DNA from: Lantana camara
Lineage: Eukaryota; Streptophyta; Magnoliopsida; Lamiales; Verbenaceae
Direction: 5' to 3'
NCBI GenBank assembly: GCA_037501455.1
Contig: CM074865.1
Span: 33,152,501-33,216,500 of the forward strand
Length of the DNA stretch: 64,000 nt
Part shown: positions 10,559-21,364 of the stretch, piece by piece
Position numbering within the stretch: position 1 is the first letter of the stretch
Layout: every line of letters starts with the position of its first letter
The notes under the pieces: generated by a model
Seen by the model: only the letters and a program-made list of their open reading frames with translations
Told to the model about the DNA's origin: nothing
Databases searched by the model: none
Made by a program: the position numbers and the translations under genes

Positions 10559-12521
10559 TTGACACCCCGTTTGTCCAGCAAGCCAGATATGACACCACGA
10601 GAGGGTTTCCTAATGTCTTAATTTCTTTTTCGATTTAATTTATACTTTGATTTAATTGTTTAAGTGATCTTTATGCCCTAATTGTCTAAGTTGCATGTTT
10701 TAACTTTTGTATTTAATTCTAACACTTGAACTTAATTCCCGAACTATGTGAATACATGATATACTTGAATTATATGTTCTATGAACTCATTTACGTGTTT
10801 ATTTTATTCATTTCTACTTGTTCGTTACGCGCCTCGAATTCCGAACGGCATATCTTGAGCTCGGGAATTCAGATTTGAAGTTCGGAAGTGGCATCGGAAT
10901 CGTAACAAGATTCGAAAGCTAAGGAACCTAGCCTCATATTTTTCTAAGCCCATTTGAACCCCCGTATTTTGCCTGAAATGTGAGCCTCGTGCTGCTTCGC
11001 CACCTTGGAGTATTTTGGGCATAACTCCCTCATTTCTTAACCAAATGACCTGAAACTTGAGCCTAATTAACCCTAGTTAAACCTATTTTCTCCTCCCCTA
11101 ACCCTCATTTTTGGACCACACAAGAAAATAGAGGAAAAGGGCAACAAACATGGGGCTTCATCTCTTTCCCGTCACTATTCATCAAGAGGAGAATTGAGCT
11201 CCCTACTTCTCCATCTCTTCTCCAATTTGAAAGGTAAGTATATGATTGTTTTCTCCACCCTTATGTGATCATTTTCATCCATGGAATTCAGTTTTTGATC
11301 TAGTCTTGATAGAGATTTGGAACATGAAGTGAATAGTTAGGTTAAAGCTTTAATTGTTGAATCCATGCGTTGAGTTCGGTTTTTTGTGAATTAGAGCTCG
11401 TTTTGTGATGATTCTTGGACCTTTATTTGCCTATTTGTTGCTAGTTTCTTGCTTCCTTCGTTGCTGTTATGTTGTTGTTGCTTGATGCAGGGGAGAGCAG
11501 CCATAGCTGCTCTCGTTGTTGAGGAAAAAGGGCGGGTAACGCCCGTTACCTCGTCCTTGTGTTTTGGAGGTAACGCCCGTTACCACCTCCAGGCCTTCAA
11601 GGCTTTGTTTCTGCCTCCTTTAACGGGGGTTAACCCCTTTAGGCATGAAAGGAGTAACCCCCGTTATCCCTTCCCCATTTTGCTTCGTTTGTGGCTTTTT
11701 GTGGCTGATTTTGTGGTATTGTTTATTTGCTCGTTTTATCATTTCGTTTTCGATTGTATTTAATTTCTCCTACCCCGATTATGAACCTAACATGCTAATG
11801 TGTTGTGATATGTTGTGTTTCGTTAATTATTTTAAGTTTAGGGCCTCGTTTGTTAGGAGTAATTGTGACTTGAATTCATGATCGTTATATGAAAGGTTTA
11901 ACGCTTTCTTGCATCTCTTGCTCTTTCCATGAACTTTAAGCGTATGAACATTATGTTATGCTATAATATGATAAGCTATACGTTATTTGATATGATATGA
12001 GTTTAATTCTTGAATTCTTTATGTGATGTTTCGTTATTTGCCCCGATATGCCTAAATATGCATTTATATGAGATACATTGCATCCACTTGCATTTGTATG
12101 CGTCGCCATGTATCTAATTGGTTCATGATCGAGTCTAAGCCTTGAGTATGTGTTTGTTTGTTCCAGATTTGAGTTGGAGAGGTGTCGGATCCGCCATTTA
12201 GCCTCTTCTTGACCGTCAACGCTCATCCGTGAGCACTTTTGGTATAAGGTGAGGTTTAGATTTGTTTTCTTTTAGTTAAGGCGACCTACGACCCTATATG
12301 CTCATTTTCAAGCCCACATGTGACTATACTATTATATTTATATAATAGATACGTACTTATAAGATATGTTTATGACTTTGTCATACGATTAAATGTTTTG
12401 AATTAGAAGTACGAGCATATGTGAGCTTGAAAATGTTTTACAATAAGGCTATGCTCCAAACCGTGTGTCTTCGTGCAAGCTATGCTCTTCTTCAACATGA
12501 TACGATTCAGGATGACACGGA
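10559..12521 (+). repeat. B 5' LTR, first part
   Basis: Collinear with the 3' LTR at 44852-45974 plus 55115-55999, except for a deletion of about 50 bp near 10828. It carries the palindromic repeats at 11535-11668. The copia LTR interrupts it at 12521. Short open frames (11449-11763, 11645-11881) recur in the 3' LTR but are part of the repeat. Confidence 0.85.
11535..11668. repeat. Palindrome array in the B LTR
   Basis: GGTAACGCCCGTTACC occurs at 11535-11550 and again at 11569-11584. GGGGTTAACCCC lies at about 11625-11636 and an inverted GTAACCCCCGTTA near 11654. The same array is in the 3' LTR from 45876, where the copia element has landed in its third unit. Confidence 0.8.
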
Positions 12522-13280
12522 TGTTGGAAAACACGAAAGAGTTGAGCAGCAGAAGTTTAAAATTTTTCTACAAGTTTAATCGTTGTCTTGCAATTTTCGT
12601 ACTGTAACGTTGGGAATAACAAGAAACCCACTTTAATTGAAGCTTTCTTGTGATTTTGTTACCGCCTAACAAACACCCTTCAAGCGGAAAGTTCCTCGAA
12701 CGGTCCTTCGAATTAGACTCCAAAGTAGAAGGCCTCCAAAGCGTATCTACGCCAGTCCTAGAACACGATCAAACAAGTGAGAATGCTAGTTCTATAGCTT
12801 GTCTTAATGGCTAGGGTTTTGCTTTGAAAACTTTTCTTTTATTTTTCTCAAAAACTTAACATTTCGTGAGTGTTGGTCTAAAGAATAAGAGAAGCACCAC
12901 CCCTTGTATTTATACAAGTTTGGTTCGAAATCCCTAGGGTTCCAAACCTAGTGGACTTTGTTTTCTTGCTCACTAATTAACTAATTTAATTGGAGAAAAT
13001 AAGTTCTCAACTTTGTTCTCCAAGTCTTGCAAGAATAACCTTCTCTCTCCTACAATAGGAAGTTGGACTTTTCAACTTTCCTAAAGTTAAAAGCTAATAC
13101 TCAATAAATAAATTAATTCCCAATTAATTATTTATTGGGTTAAGTTTATTTGAGAATAGTCTTAACAATTAATTCAATAATTAATTAAAAGACTAAAATT
13201 AATTAATTACAATTTAATTAATTAATTCTAGAAAAGAATTCACATATGAAGCAAACATACGCCCAAAGCTACGTGCATGC

Positions 13281-13365
13281 CACGTGTACACGACACGTGG
13301 CAGCCACGCAGGCTTGCGTGACACGTAGCAGTCACATGTCCTTGACACGTGGCAATGCCCACGTG
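13281..13365. promoter_or_regulatory. Cluster of four CACGTG boxes in copia LTR 1
   Basis: CACGTG occurs at 13281, 13294, 13346 and 13360, several inside GACACGTGGC, plus partial ACGTG/ACGTA sites between. In plants CACGTG is the G-box/ABRE core bound by bZIP and bHLH factors; activity here is inference. Confidence 0.5.
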
Positions 13366-14027
13366 TTTTACTCTATTTTGATCAACTATTTTGACCCTCT
13401 GTTAATCATATTAACATCCTACCATAACCCTCGTGTTCTGGCATTTGTGTGTGACCCTTTAGGTTCATTATTCGATTAGCAGTGACAGCAATTAATTAAT
13501 TCCCTAATTAATTAATCACTTCACAGATCACACTACCATAATCTAGCAATGGGTGTGTGACCCCTAGTGAATAACGAAATGAATCGAAGAACCTTTCAGT
13601 CAATGACAATCAGTGAAATACGATCCTCCTACAACTCCATCCCTCAATCAATAACTAAGGTATGGGAATATTCTCAGAGCCCAAATATTCTTTATCTTTA
13701 AAGTTAAGTTCATTTCATATCCATTTCGATCATAATCCTAGAAAACCCCATTTTCTATATGTCTTGATCTTTTATCCACCTTGGCCAAGGGTTTAATGTT
13801 TAATGGACTACGAACAACGCAATCAGTAAGAGATCATCCTTGTTCTTAACAAGTGTAGGTCCTTTGTTGATTCTACTAATTCTATATATGCCACTTGTGT
13901 AATCCCAACATAGGTCGTGGTTCAGGTGTCTATATGGCGACACCCTTTTGAGCCTATATCAAAGATCACAGAGTTAGCTCATATGAGACATCACAAAATC
14001 TCAAGTCTAAGAATTAATGAATCACGT

Positions 14028-14176
14028 CATTGACCTGTGAGATATTTCCTAATCTGGAAGTTTCAGGAAACTTCCTTTCCTATTTAGGAATGTTCTCACG
14101 CGGGACATCTCAGTGATGAAGTTCTTGTAACAATCACCCTTATGTATTATGAACGCATCAACATATGCACTTATCA
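14028..14176. repeat. 149-bp direct repeat, left copy (pairs with 31394-31542)
   Basis: The two copies align without gaps and differ at about one base (near 14081). They mark the two sides of the 17.2-kb block inside the copia LTR. Confidence 0.85.
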
Positions 14177-14189
14177 GTGATGAAGTTCT

Positions 14190-14700
14190 CGAAAATGGTT
14201 TTGGCATCCAAAACCCTACCCCGACTCATAATCTTTTGTTTATTATGTGCTTTGCTCTATACGTATATATGTGTGGGTGTGTGTTAACCCCCTCACTCAG
14301 TCGGTGGACTGACCCTCTCCTTTCAACTTTTTAGTTTGCAGGTTTTGGCTCGTGCTAGGCGGAGTCGTAAGTCGGTCGGGTTCTAGTTACCTAGTTCGAG
14401 TTGTTTTCTTTTGCATTCGGTCACACTTTTGTATATGAATTGCATATGTTAAATGAATTATGTCTGTACCTTTAATCTCTCATTTTATATATTTCGGGAC
14501 AGGCTTCTAGGGATAGTTGAACCCGTACTTGTTGATTTATATTTCTTGAATTTGGTATACATGCTTCCGCTTTGTTATTGTTTTACGCTCTGGTCCTGTC
14601 TTAGCTCCGCCTGGCTTAGCCTGTGTATGTAGGTCCCCGTTCGCTTAGTCGTGATCTCATGTATGGATTTCTATTTCATATATGGGTTCGGGTCTAGGAT
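14190..14700 (+). repeat. B LTR 3' portion, duplicated copy
   Basis: Matches 32525-33071 closely. It lacks about 36 bases just before the LTR end (compare 33034-33071), so the LTR terminus itself is gone, but the PBS at 14708 is kept. Confidence 0.85.
14288..14362 (+). other. Hairpin/pyrimidine/TAGGCGG module, B copy 1
   Basis: Stem CAGTC (14298-14302) with GACTG (14307-14311), loop GGTG, then a pyrimidine tract, TTTGCAGG and TAGGCGG ending at 14362. Confidence 0.75.
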
Positions 14701-14707
14701 CCTAAAG

Positions 14708-14719
14708 TGGTATCAGATC
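14708..14719 (+). other. B primer binding site, duplicated copy
   Basis: TGGTATCAGATC: tRNA-iMet PBS with T in place of G at position 11. The intact-LTR copy at 33080 has the same change, so it was fixed before the duplication. Confidence 0.8.
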
Positions 14720-15002
14720 TCTGGGTTGCAAAACCAGAGTTCTAGTGTCGTGTCTTGTCAAGTATTAGTCATACGGCATTGGAACAATGTGCTAATGTGT
14801 GCATTGCATCATGATATGTGAATTTTATTGTATTATGTGTTTTAAAGTTGTTTTCAATTTACTAGTTGTTGTTGTTTCATACTCTACATGCGCTTGTTGT
14901 TCCATTTACGTTCCATAATCATATACTAACCGAATGCATCATATTCTCGCCTTCTTTGCATATTGCAGGTTAATATCTTACAGTGATTAACCACTCATCT
15001 CA

Positions 15003-15154
15003 ATGACCATGGCCCCTAAGTTGAAATTTGGATCAAGTAGAGATGAAGGCTCTTCACAACTGTTGAATCATCGCACTAATAATCAATCCACCAAGATGAA
15101 GGGCAAAATGGCTCGATTTTTCAGAAGGGATCTTATGTTCTTGCCGAACGCGGA
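15003..15154 (+). pseudogene. B gag N-terminus, duplicated copy
   Basis: ATG at 15003 opens MTMAPKLKFGSS and a basic stretch. It matches 33375-33526 with a few substitutions and is cut by the A LTR at 15155, at exactly the same base as at 33527. This shared breakpoint shows that the A insertion came before the duplication. Confidence 0.75.
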
Positions 15155-15528
15155 TGTAGCACCCGGAATGCTAGGCACCACATCCCCCGTACTATAGTTC
15201 AATTCACATATGAAATGGACAATCCATACATGAACCAAAGCTATAGCGAACGGGAGACAATAAAAAAAACGATAATAGCTAGGCGAGACTAACCCCAAAC
15301 CAAACAATCAATTCAGAGCAATAAAAGCGGAAGCAATAATTTATTCATAATATATATAGCAAGTATTCCCAAAAAGCATGTCATCTATCCATCAACGTAT
15401 CAATACAATATCATCTCCATAATAATTCCATAAGACATGCTACAAAATATCATAAGTATCAAAACACTAAAGTAAGATGAAGGTGAAGTGTGCTAGACCC
15501 AAATAAAGACAGGACTCGACTCTAATTC

Positions 15529-15594
15529 CCGCCTAGCACGCACCTGCAAAACTGAAAGGTTGAGGCGTCAGTCTACCACAGACTGACTGAGGGG
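15529..15594 (-). other. Hairpin module, A copy 1
   Basis: CAGTCT at 15569-15574 pairs with AGACTG at 15580-15585 (6 bp, 5-nt loop). On the minus strand CCCCTC lies upstream and TTTTGCAGG and TAGGCGG downstream. Confidence 0.75.
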
Positions 15595-16527
15595 TATAAG
15601 TACATATAGGCGCACATACATGCAAGTTATAATCTCGGGTAATATTTTATAAAAGAACAATACAAGTCAAGAAATAAGATATTTTATCGCCCGAGGTTAC
15701 AACTATCAAGTTTAACAATTAATTCATTTTCAATCAATCAGTGGCCCGGCGAGTGGGGCAATTCTCCAACCTCACTCCGACTGTGTACAATAATTAGGTT
15801 ATCCATGATTTAAGTGACCATACAAGTTATTACAGTGTAGTACACTCAGTAGCAGTTTCAGTCCCTTCTTCCTCCAAGTGATAGTGGGTTTGCAAGGCCC
15901 AACCATCCAATCAGTGTGAGCAGAGGGTACATGAATCCCTAAGCCCGGAACTCCTTCCTTCCCTAATCTCCTAGGGGGTTCAGGGATCATCTGAAAATGG
16001 TGAGGATAGTGCTAAAGTTACCCGTCAACCCATGCTTTTCCAGTTGGCTCGAGCCACTACCCTCGGGCCCAAAGTGTAGTACAGTATACTCGCCAAAACG
16101 GTCGGTTCAGTACAATAGACTCTGAATTTTGAAATCATTTGAGGTTTATGAAAATCTATAGTATAATAATACATTTTTGGCCAAAATCCACATAAGGGTT
16201 ATAAAGGTTCTATTTATCTAGAAATTAAACCTCACCTGCGTGACCAAAATAAATAAGGAAACAGCTCACGGGGCCTGCTCTCGTCACCAGGAAGCTGGTC
16301 TATGCAACAAAAACAATTGTCCGTGAGACACGACTCAAAATGTACCAATTAGGACGAACGTCGTGATAATGATCAATATGATGTGCATTGACAATTTATA
16401 ATATGATCTGATCATTTTCATGCATAAAACAAGCATAAAACAACACGTATCGATCAATTAAGGCATTAGAAACGGGTTATGAAAACTAAATTTTATGCAA
16501 AAAATTGACAAAACCCATTGGAGCATG

Positions 16528-16748
16528 GGAACGGCCATTCCGGTTTTAAACTGGAGCTGGGAACGACCCCGTTCCCAGCTCCCCGAACCAACTCCGCGCG
16601 TCTGTAAGTTTTGGGAAAAATTTAGGGCTGGGAATGGCCGTTCCAGCTGTAAGCCAAAACTAGGAAGGGTCGTTCCCAGTCTCGTGGGACAGCTGGCAGG
16701 GGTGGGAACGGCCGTTCCAGAATGAACTTGGACAGGAAGGGCCATTAC
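16528..16748. repeat. Palindrome array in A LTR (GGAACGGCCGTTCC type)
   Basis: Six related units start at about 16528, 16559, 16631, 16663, 16705 and 16735. The unit at 16705-16718 is a perfect 14-bp palindrome. Matching arrays lie near 34900-35050 (shortened) and 42116-42335. Confidence 0.8.
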
Positions 16749-17698
16749 CAAAACGCAGAAGCAACAGAAACAGAACAGCAGCAGGGGAAAAAAGCGTACC
16801 AAAAACCAATCCATCAAAATGATTCAAAACCAAGATCAAATGCATCTATTCCATGATATAACCATACTAGCATACTGATAGATCAATAACAACTCATATA
16901 AACACTTAATTCCAAGCTAGATCATCAAGAATCATTCATTACAAACCCATATGTCAACCTATGATCTAAGCTCATAAACTTCATAATATATGCATCAAAC
17001 TTAAGCTCAAAGTTCACAAACATGCTTCTAACAACAATTACTCACTTCAACCAATTCATACCAAAGCCCTAGCTATCACATTTAATTCAAGAATGCATCA
17101 AATCTCCAAAATTACCTTAAATGAAAGAAATGGAAGAAGAGATGAATTTATGTTGATGATGATGCTCCAATGGATGTAAAACCTACAAAATATGACTTGA
17201 ATTGATGAAATTCTTCTTTTCCTTGATGAGGGTTTGAATCGGTATAATAAGGAAGCAATGGACAATTGTATGAAATGTTTGGTATGGAATGAGAGAAGCA
17301 AGGTACGTGATGCTGCTATATGCAAGCCAAAAATGCTCCAATTGCTATTAAATCCTCCCAATTATTAAGTCATGCAATTAGGTCCAATTCCATGATAATT
17401 GATCAATTAAGTCCCTCAAAGAATTCATGCAATTAAGTCCCCAAATTTAAGAAAATGATCAATTAAGGACATAAAAGAAATTAAATCATATCCAGGAATT
17501 AATTCACATTGCAATCGAATGCAATTCATGCAATAAATATCAATTTGATATGCATTTCATAAAACACTTAAAACAAAATTTTATAAAAATTATGTCATGG
17601 TATGAAAATTGAAGAAATGATCAAATAATATCAAATTCTAACTCTCAAAACTCACACATGGCATTCATACCTGAAAAGCCAAAAGCTGGGGCGTTACA

Positions 17699-18692
17699 AT
17701 CCTCCCTCCTTAAAAGAATCTGGTCCCCAGATTCACTGATTGGAAGGAAACAACTCTGGGTGGAACTGTCTCATCTTGTCTTCGGTCTCCTATGTGGGTT
17801 CTTCAGTCTTATCACTTCTCCAAAGAACCTTAACCATGGGAATCCTCCGGTTTCTCAATTCCTGAAACTTCTTATCCAATATCTTAACTGGTTTCTGAAC
17901 AAAGGTTAGATTCGATTCCAATTCCACTTCTTCAACTGGAAGGATCTCGGTTTCATCGGGGTAATATTATCTCAGCTGAGATACGTGAAATACATTGTGA
18001 ATCCCAGTGAGGCTCGGTGGTAGGTCCAACCGATAAGCAACTTCTCCAACTCTTTCAAGAATCTCAAAAGGACCTAAATAACGAGGATTAAGCTTACCTC
18101 CTTTCCCAATCCGAGCAAATCCTTTACGTGGAGACGCTTTCAAGAATACCCGGTCTCCAACTTCAAATTCGAGATCCCTTCTACGACGGTCGCCGTTGCT
18201 CTTCTGTCTGTCCTGAGCTGATTTCATCCGTTGTTGTATTAATTGGGCTTTCTCAATCATAACTTGCACGGCCTTAGAAGGTTTCTCTAACTTCTCCCCC
18301 TTCTTCACGCCTACTTGTTTAGTCCACTTCCATTCTTCCAAGTCGAAGAACAATGGAGAACGACATTTCCGACCATAAAGTAGCTCATACGGTGCCATTC
18401 CAATCGAGGCTTCAAAACTGTTATTGTAAGCGAATTCAATCAAAGGTAGCTGATCACGCCAAGAAGACTGAAAATCCAAAGAACAAGCTCGAAGTAAATC
18501 CTCGAGATATCTTATTAATCTCTCGAACTGACCATCTGTTTATGGATGAAATGTTGTACTGAACTGAAGCTTCGTACCCAAAATCTCTTGCAATTCATGC
18601 CACAACTTCGAAGTAAACCGAGGATCTCTGTCTGAAATAATGCTAACCGAAATCACGTGAAGTCGAACAATCTCCCTGTTATCAAGCTCGGC
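17699..18692 (-). pseudogene. Element A 3' internal fragment: PPT, chromodomain and integrase C-terminus (duplicated copy)
   Basis: From the LTR edge it has the purine tract AAGGAGGGAGGAT (minus strand), then the chromodomain and GPY/F region in reverse. The main open piece, 17967-18479, reads LPLIEFAYNNSFEASIGMAPYELLYGRK, DRVFLKASPRKG, YLGPFEILERVGEVAYRLD and VFHVSQLR, then hits TAA at 17964-17966. It keeps the IGMAPYELLYGRK segment that the copy at 36658 has lost. It ends abruptly at 18692, inside the second catalytic-Asp region of integrase. Confidence 0.85.
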
Positions 18693-20515
18693 TTTGTAAA
18701 TGTGCAATATATGAATTGATATGAAATAATGTGAATTCCATTGCCTTTCGAGTTCCCTAATTGCATTAATTGTGCGTATGAACATGCCTTAATATTTTGT
18801 TTTGCATATAATTAATATGAATTTGACTCTTACTTATATGATTACGTTTCTTAAGTGCTTGAGCATCGTCGTGCGTCTCTGTGTGGTTGTCAGAGTCTGA
18901 GTCTGAGCTCGGTGTTGTGTTCTGTATGTTCAGTTGTTCAGGTGCACCCGGGTGGTGATAAGTGAGTCGTGCAGGTTCCAGGGTGAACTATTTGCTGTTT
19001 TTTCGGCTGTGTTTAGTACCAGGTGAGGTTAGGATATAGTTATACCCTATTGCAATGTGCTCGTTTTGAATGCATGCGACTTATAAGCCTCTATGTATAC
19101 ATAAATATGTGCGAGATACGTATTTTGTTGGTTTTGTCGGAAGTTTAAAAGTACGAACGCTATGTATGAGCCTATGTATGCTTAAGCTCCATTTTGATAT
19201 GATTTTGAAGTAAGAGTATGTGTGGTATGTACGTACGATATGATAAGTACGATACACATGAGATATGTCTGTATGTCTGTGTGTAGCGGGTTAAGTTTCT
19301 GAGATATGTGTGTTTATATGTGTGATGGGCCCCGGAGTTGTGGGTAAGGGAGACCATGGGGTCGCCGGTTGCAACCCCTGTGCACTTCTCCACCAAGGTG
19401 AGGCTTAGCTCATCCTCAGGAGGTCGAGGGGAAAGCAGGTATCATATGCTGGCGGTATAACCCGTCAAGATCGGGTAGGATCCCCCGACTTCACCAGTAT
19501 AACATAAGATATGTGTGGGGGTTGAGAGTGGCCGCTCTCTTCCCCAAACGGAGAAAGGTTGGATTGGTTTATGCTTTTTGCTTTGTCTTTGCTTTGCTTT
19601 GCTAAGGAGGTGGTTGGTTGTGTACTCGTACCCCTCCGAGTTTCGTTATGTTTGTCGGTTATAAGTTCGTGAAACGGGGTTAGACTCTTAAGTTAAGATA
19701 AAAATTGTTATGCTTTCAACCTAAAAAGGTATGTTTCGGTATGTGTGCTAAGTCTGCATGAATCTGAGTTTATGCCTTAAGAAACGTTTGATTCAAGATT
19801 TGTTTGATAAGTCTCCCTATATGTATACTATCACGGGAAAATGTTTTGGCGTGCAAAAACTAACCCCGGGTTTATGAAAATCGCTTCTACTATATGTTGT
19901 GCTCTGTATATATGTATAGCGTGCGTGCGTTAGCCCTTCGCTCAGTCTTTGGACTGACCCCTCCCCCTTTATGTTTTTAGTGTGCAGGTTTCGGTTTGGG
20001 TTCGCTTTGGAGTTCGTGGTAGGCGGTGTTGTGTCGTGTCTTTTGAGTCTGTATCTGTACGTTTCAGTTTGTTAAGTATTTTGTTCTGATTTCTGATTCG
20101 CAAATTCTGTATAAGATATGTTACATGCATGTTTGAAACTATGAACCGAATGTATGGAATTCGGGACAGGTTAGGATAGGTGCTTGGATTAGATGAACCC
20201 GTTTTGATTATATGATTATTCAGGATAGGACAGGTTCGATTGATTAATTGAACCCGTGTAGATGATCTTGACTTCTGTACTGCTCAATGTGTTTTTCTGT
20301 ACGAAAGTTTTTGAAAGTTGGTATTTTCGCCTGGCTTTCGCTGTTATGTTTCGCATATTCTCTTTTGTTCAGGGTTAGGTACCGCCTAGCTAGTGTGTAT
20401 GTTTTTGTTAGTCACCCGTTCGCTATGACTTGGTGTATGTGCGGACTCTCCATTTCGTACATGTGTGTCGGGTCTTAGTGTAGGGGTGTTATGCCCCACC
20501 GCTTGGGGTGTTACA
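18693..20515 (+). repeat. X-family LTR, 3' portion (duplicated copy)
   Basis: Matches 60186-62074 with a few percent divergence and indels. It has lost one of the GGGACAGG...GAACCCGT units present in X. It ends in GGTGTTACA followed by ATAGT, as X does. The left end is the junction with element A. Confidence 0.85.
19933..20026 (+). other. Hairpin module, X copy 1
   Basis: CAGTC (19943-19947) pairs with GACTG (19952-19956) around TTTG, then a C-rich pyrimidine tract, TGTGCAGG, and TAGGCGG at 20020-20026. Confidence 0.75.
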
Positions 20516-21364
20516 ATAGTTTTAGCAATGATCCAAGCGGATAATTTAGGAAAGAAGTTAATAATCAGAATTACGAGCACCAAATTAATTACATTAATAC
20601 ATTAGGCAATTTGTGACTCAGCGAGCGGGTAATATCTCCAACCAAACTCCGACAATGTAATTAATTCATTTCAAGTTATAAGTGATCATGCAAGTTGATA
20701 CATATTAACATTCATTGTCCATCCTTTTCCCCACGGTTCGATGGTCGGGTTTGCAAGGCCCGAGCCATCTCATTAACATTTTGAGACAGGGGCTCATGAC
20801 TCCTACCCGCTCCTTCGATGATTTAAAACCACCAGCTCAAGAATAACTCGCCTTCCTTTCTCCTTGGTAGCCCGAGAAATTATCAAAGGGTACTAAGTGT
20901 TAAGGCGTGCCCGACGGCCAGATGCCGTATCGGTTTCCAATCCCACGTTTCCCCGAGGCCCAAATAGTGCGGTTCATTTTTTCGCCAAAACGGATGATCA
21001 TGAAATCATTTTACTTTGGGAAAAGGTTTCTTTGTAAAATGTTTGCATTTTCGAAAACTAATACATATAAAGTATAGTTTTGGCCGAAAGTCCACGTTAG
21101 GTTCTATGGGCTTTAAATACATAAAGAAAACCTCACCTTGAAGACAAAGAAAGGATATAACTATGGAGTTTGCTCCCCAATACTTGGATCGACCCTATGC
21201 AAGAAAAGCACAAATAAATATAAGACTCAACACCATGAACCAATTAATTGACAAACGGCGTACTTATGCATGTCATGAGATGTTATAATTAATGAAAATA
21301 ATATGAACAATTCATGAATAATTCACGTAAAAGCATAGCTCGAAGTAAAACATGGCATGAAGCA
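20516..21364 (-). repeat. Y-family LTR, middle segment (duplicated copy)
   Basis: Matches 62075-62932. It is the flank of X on one side and of Z on the other, and in both places Z begins after GCATGAAGCA. Confidence 0.8.

Larger units (their letters stand above)
12522..14176 (-). repeat. Ty1/copia LTR 1, left part (TSD ACGGA)
   Basis: It starts TGTTGGAAAAC, like the LTRs of the copia element at 45975. The target duplication ACGGA is at 12517-12521 and again at 31902-31906, next to the right end. The uninterrupted B 3' LTR reads through this site at about 55995-56000. The combined LTR is about 2.0 kb, close to the 1927 bp of the intact copia LTR. No copia coding sequence adjoins it. By analogy with 45975-55109 its sense strand is minus. 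Confidence 0.82.
15155..17698 (-). repeat. Tekay-like element A LTR, duplicated copy (2544 bp)
   Basis: TGTAGCACCC at 15155 and GGGCGTTACA at 17698, so the minus strand reads TGTAACGCCC to GGGTGCTACA. It keeps an about 75-80-bp segment near 16560-16630 that the LTR at 33527-36000 has lost but the one at 40736-43281 retains. Open frames inside (15799-15990, 16458-16817, 17098-17361) recur in all three LTRs as repeat sequence. Confidence 0.88.

Noticed and set aside
16458..17361. Frames of 60-119 codons inside LTR A, repeated at 34877-35663 and 42043-42944
   Set aside because: They recur only as LTR copies, with frameshifts between copies (for example the split at 42682/42732).
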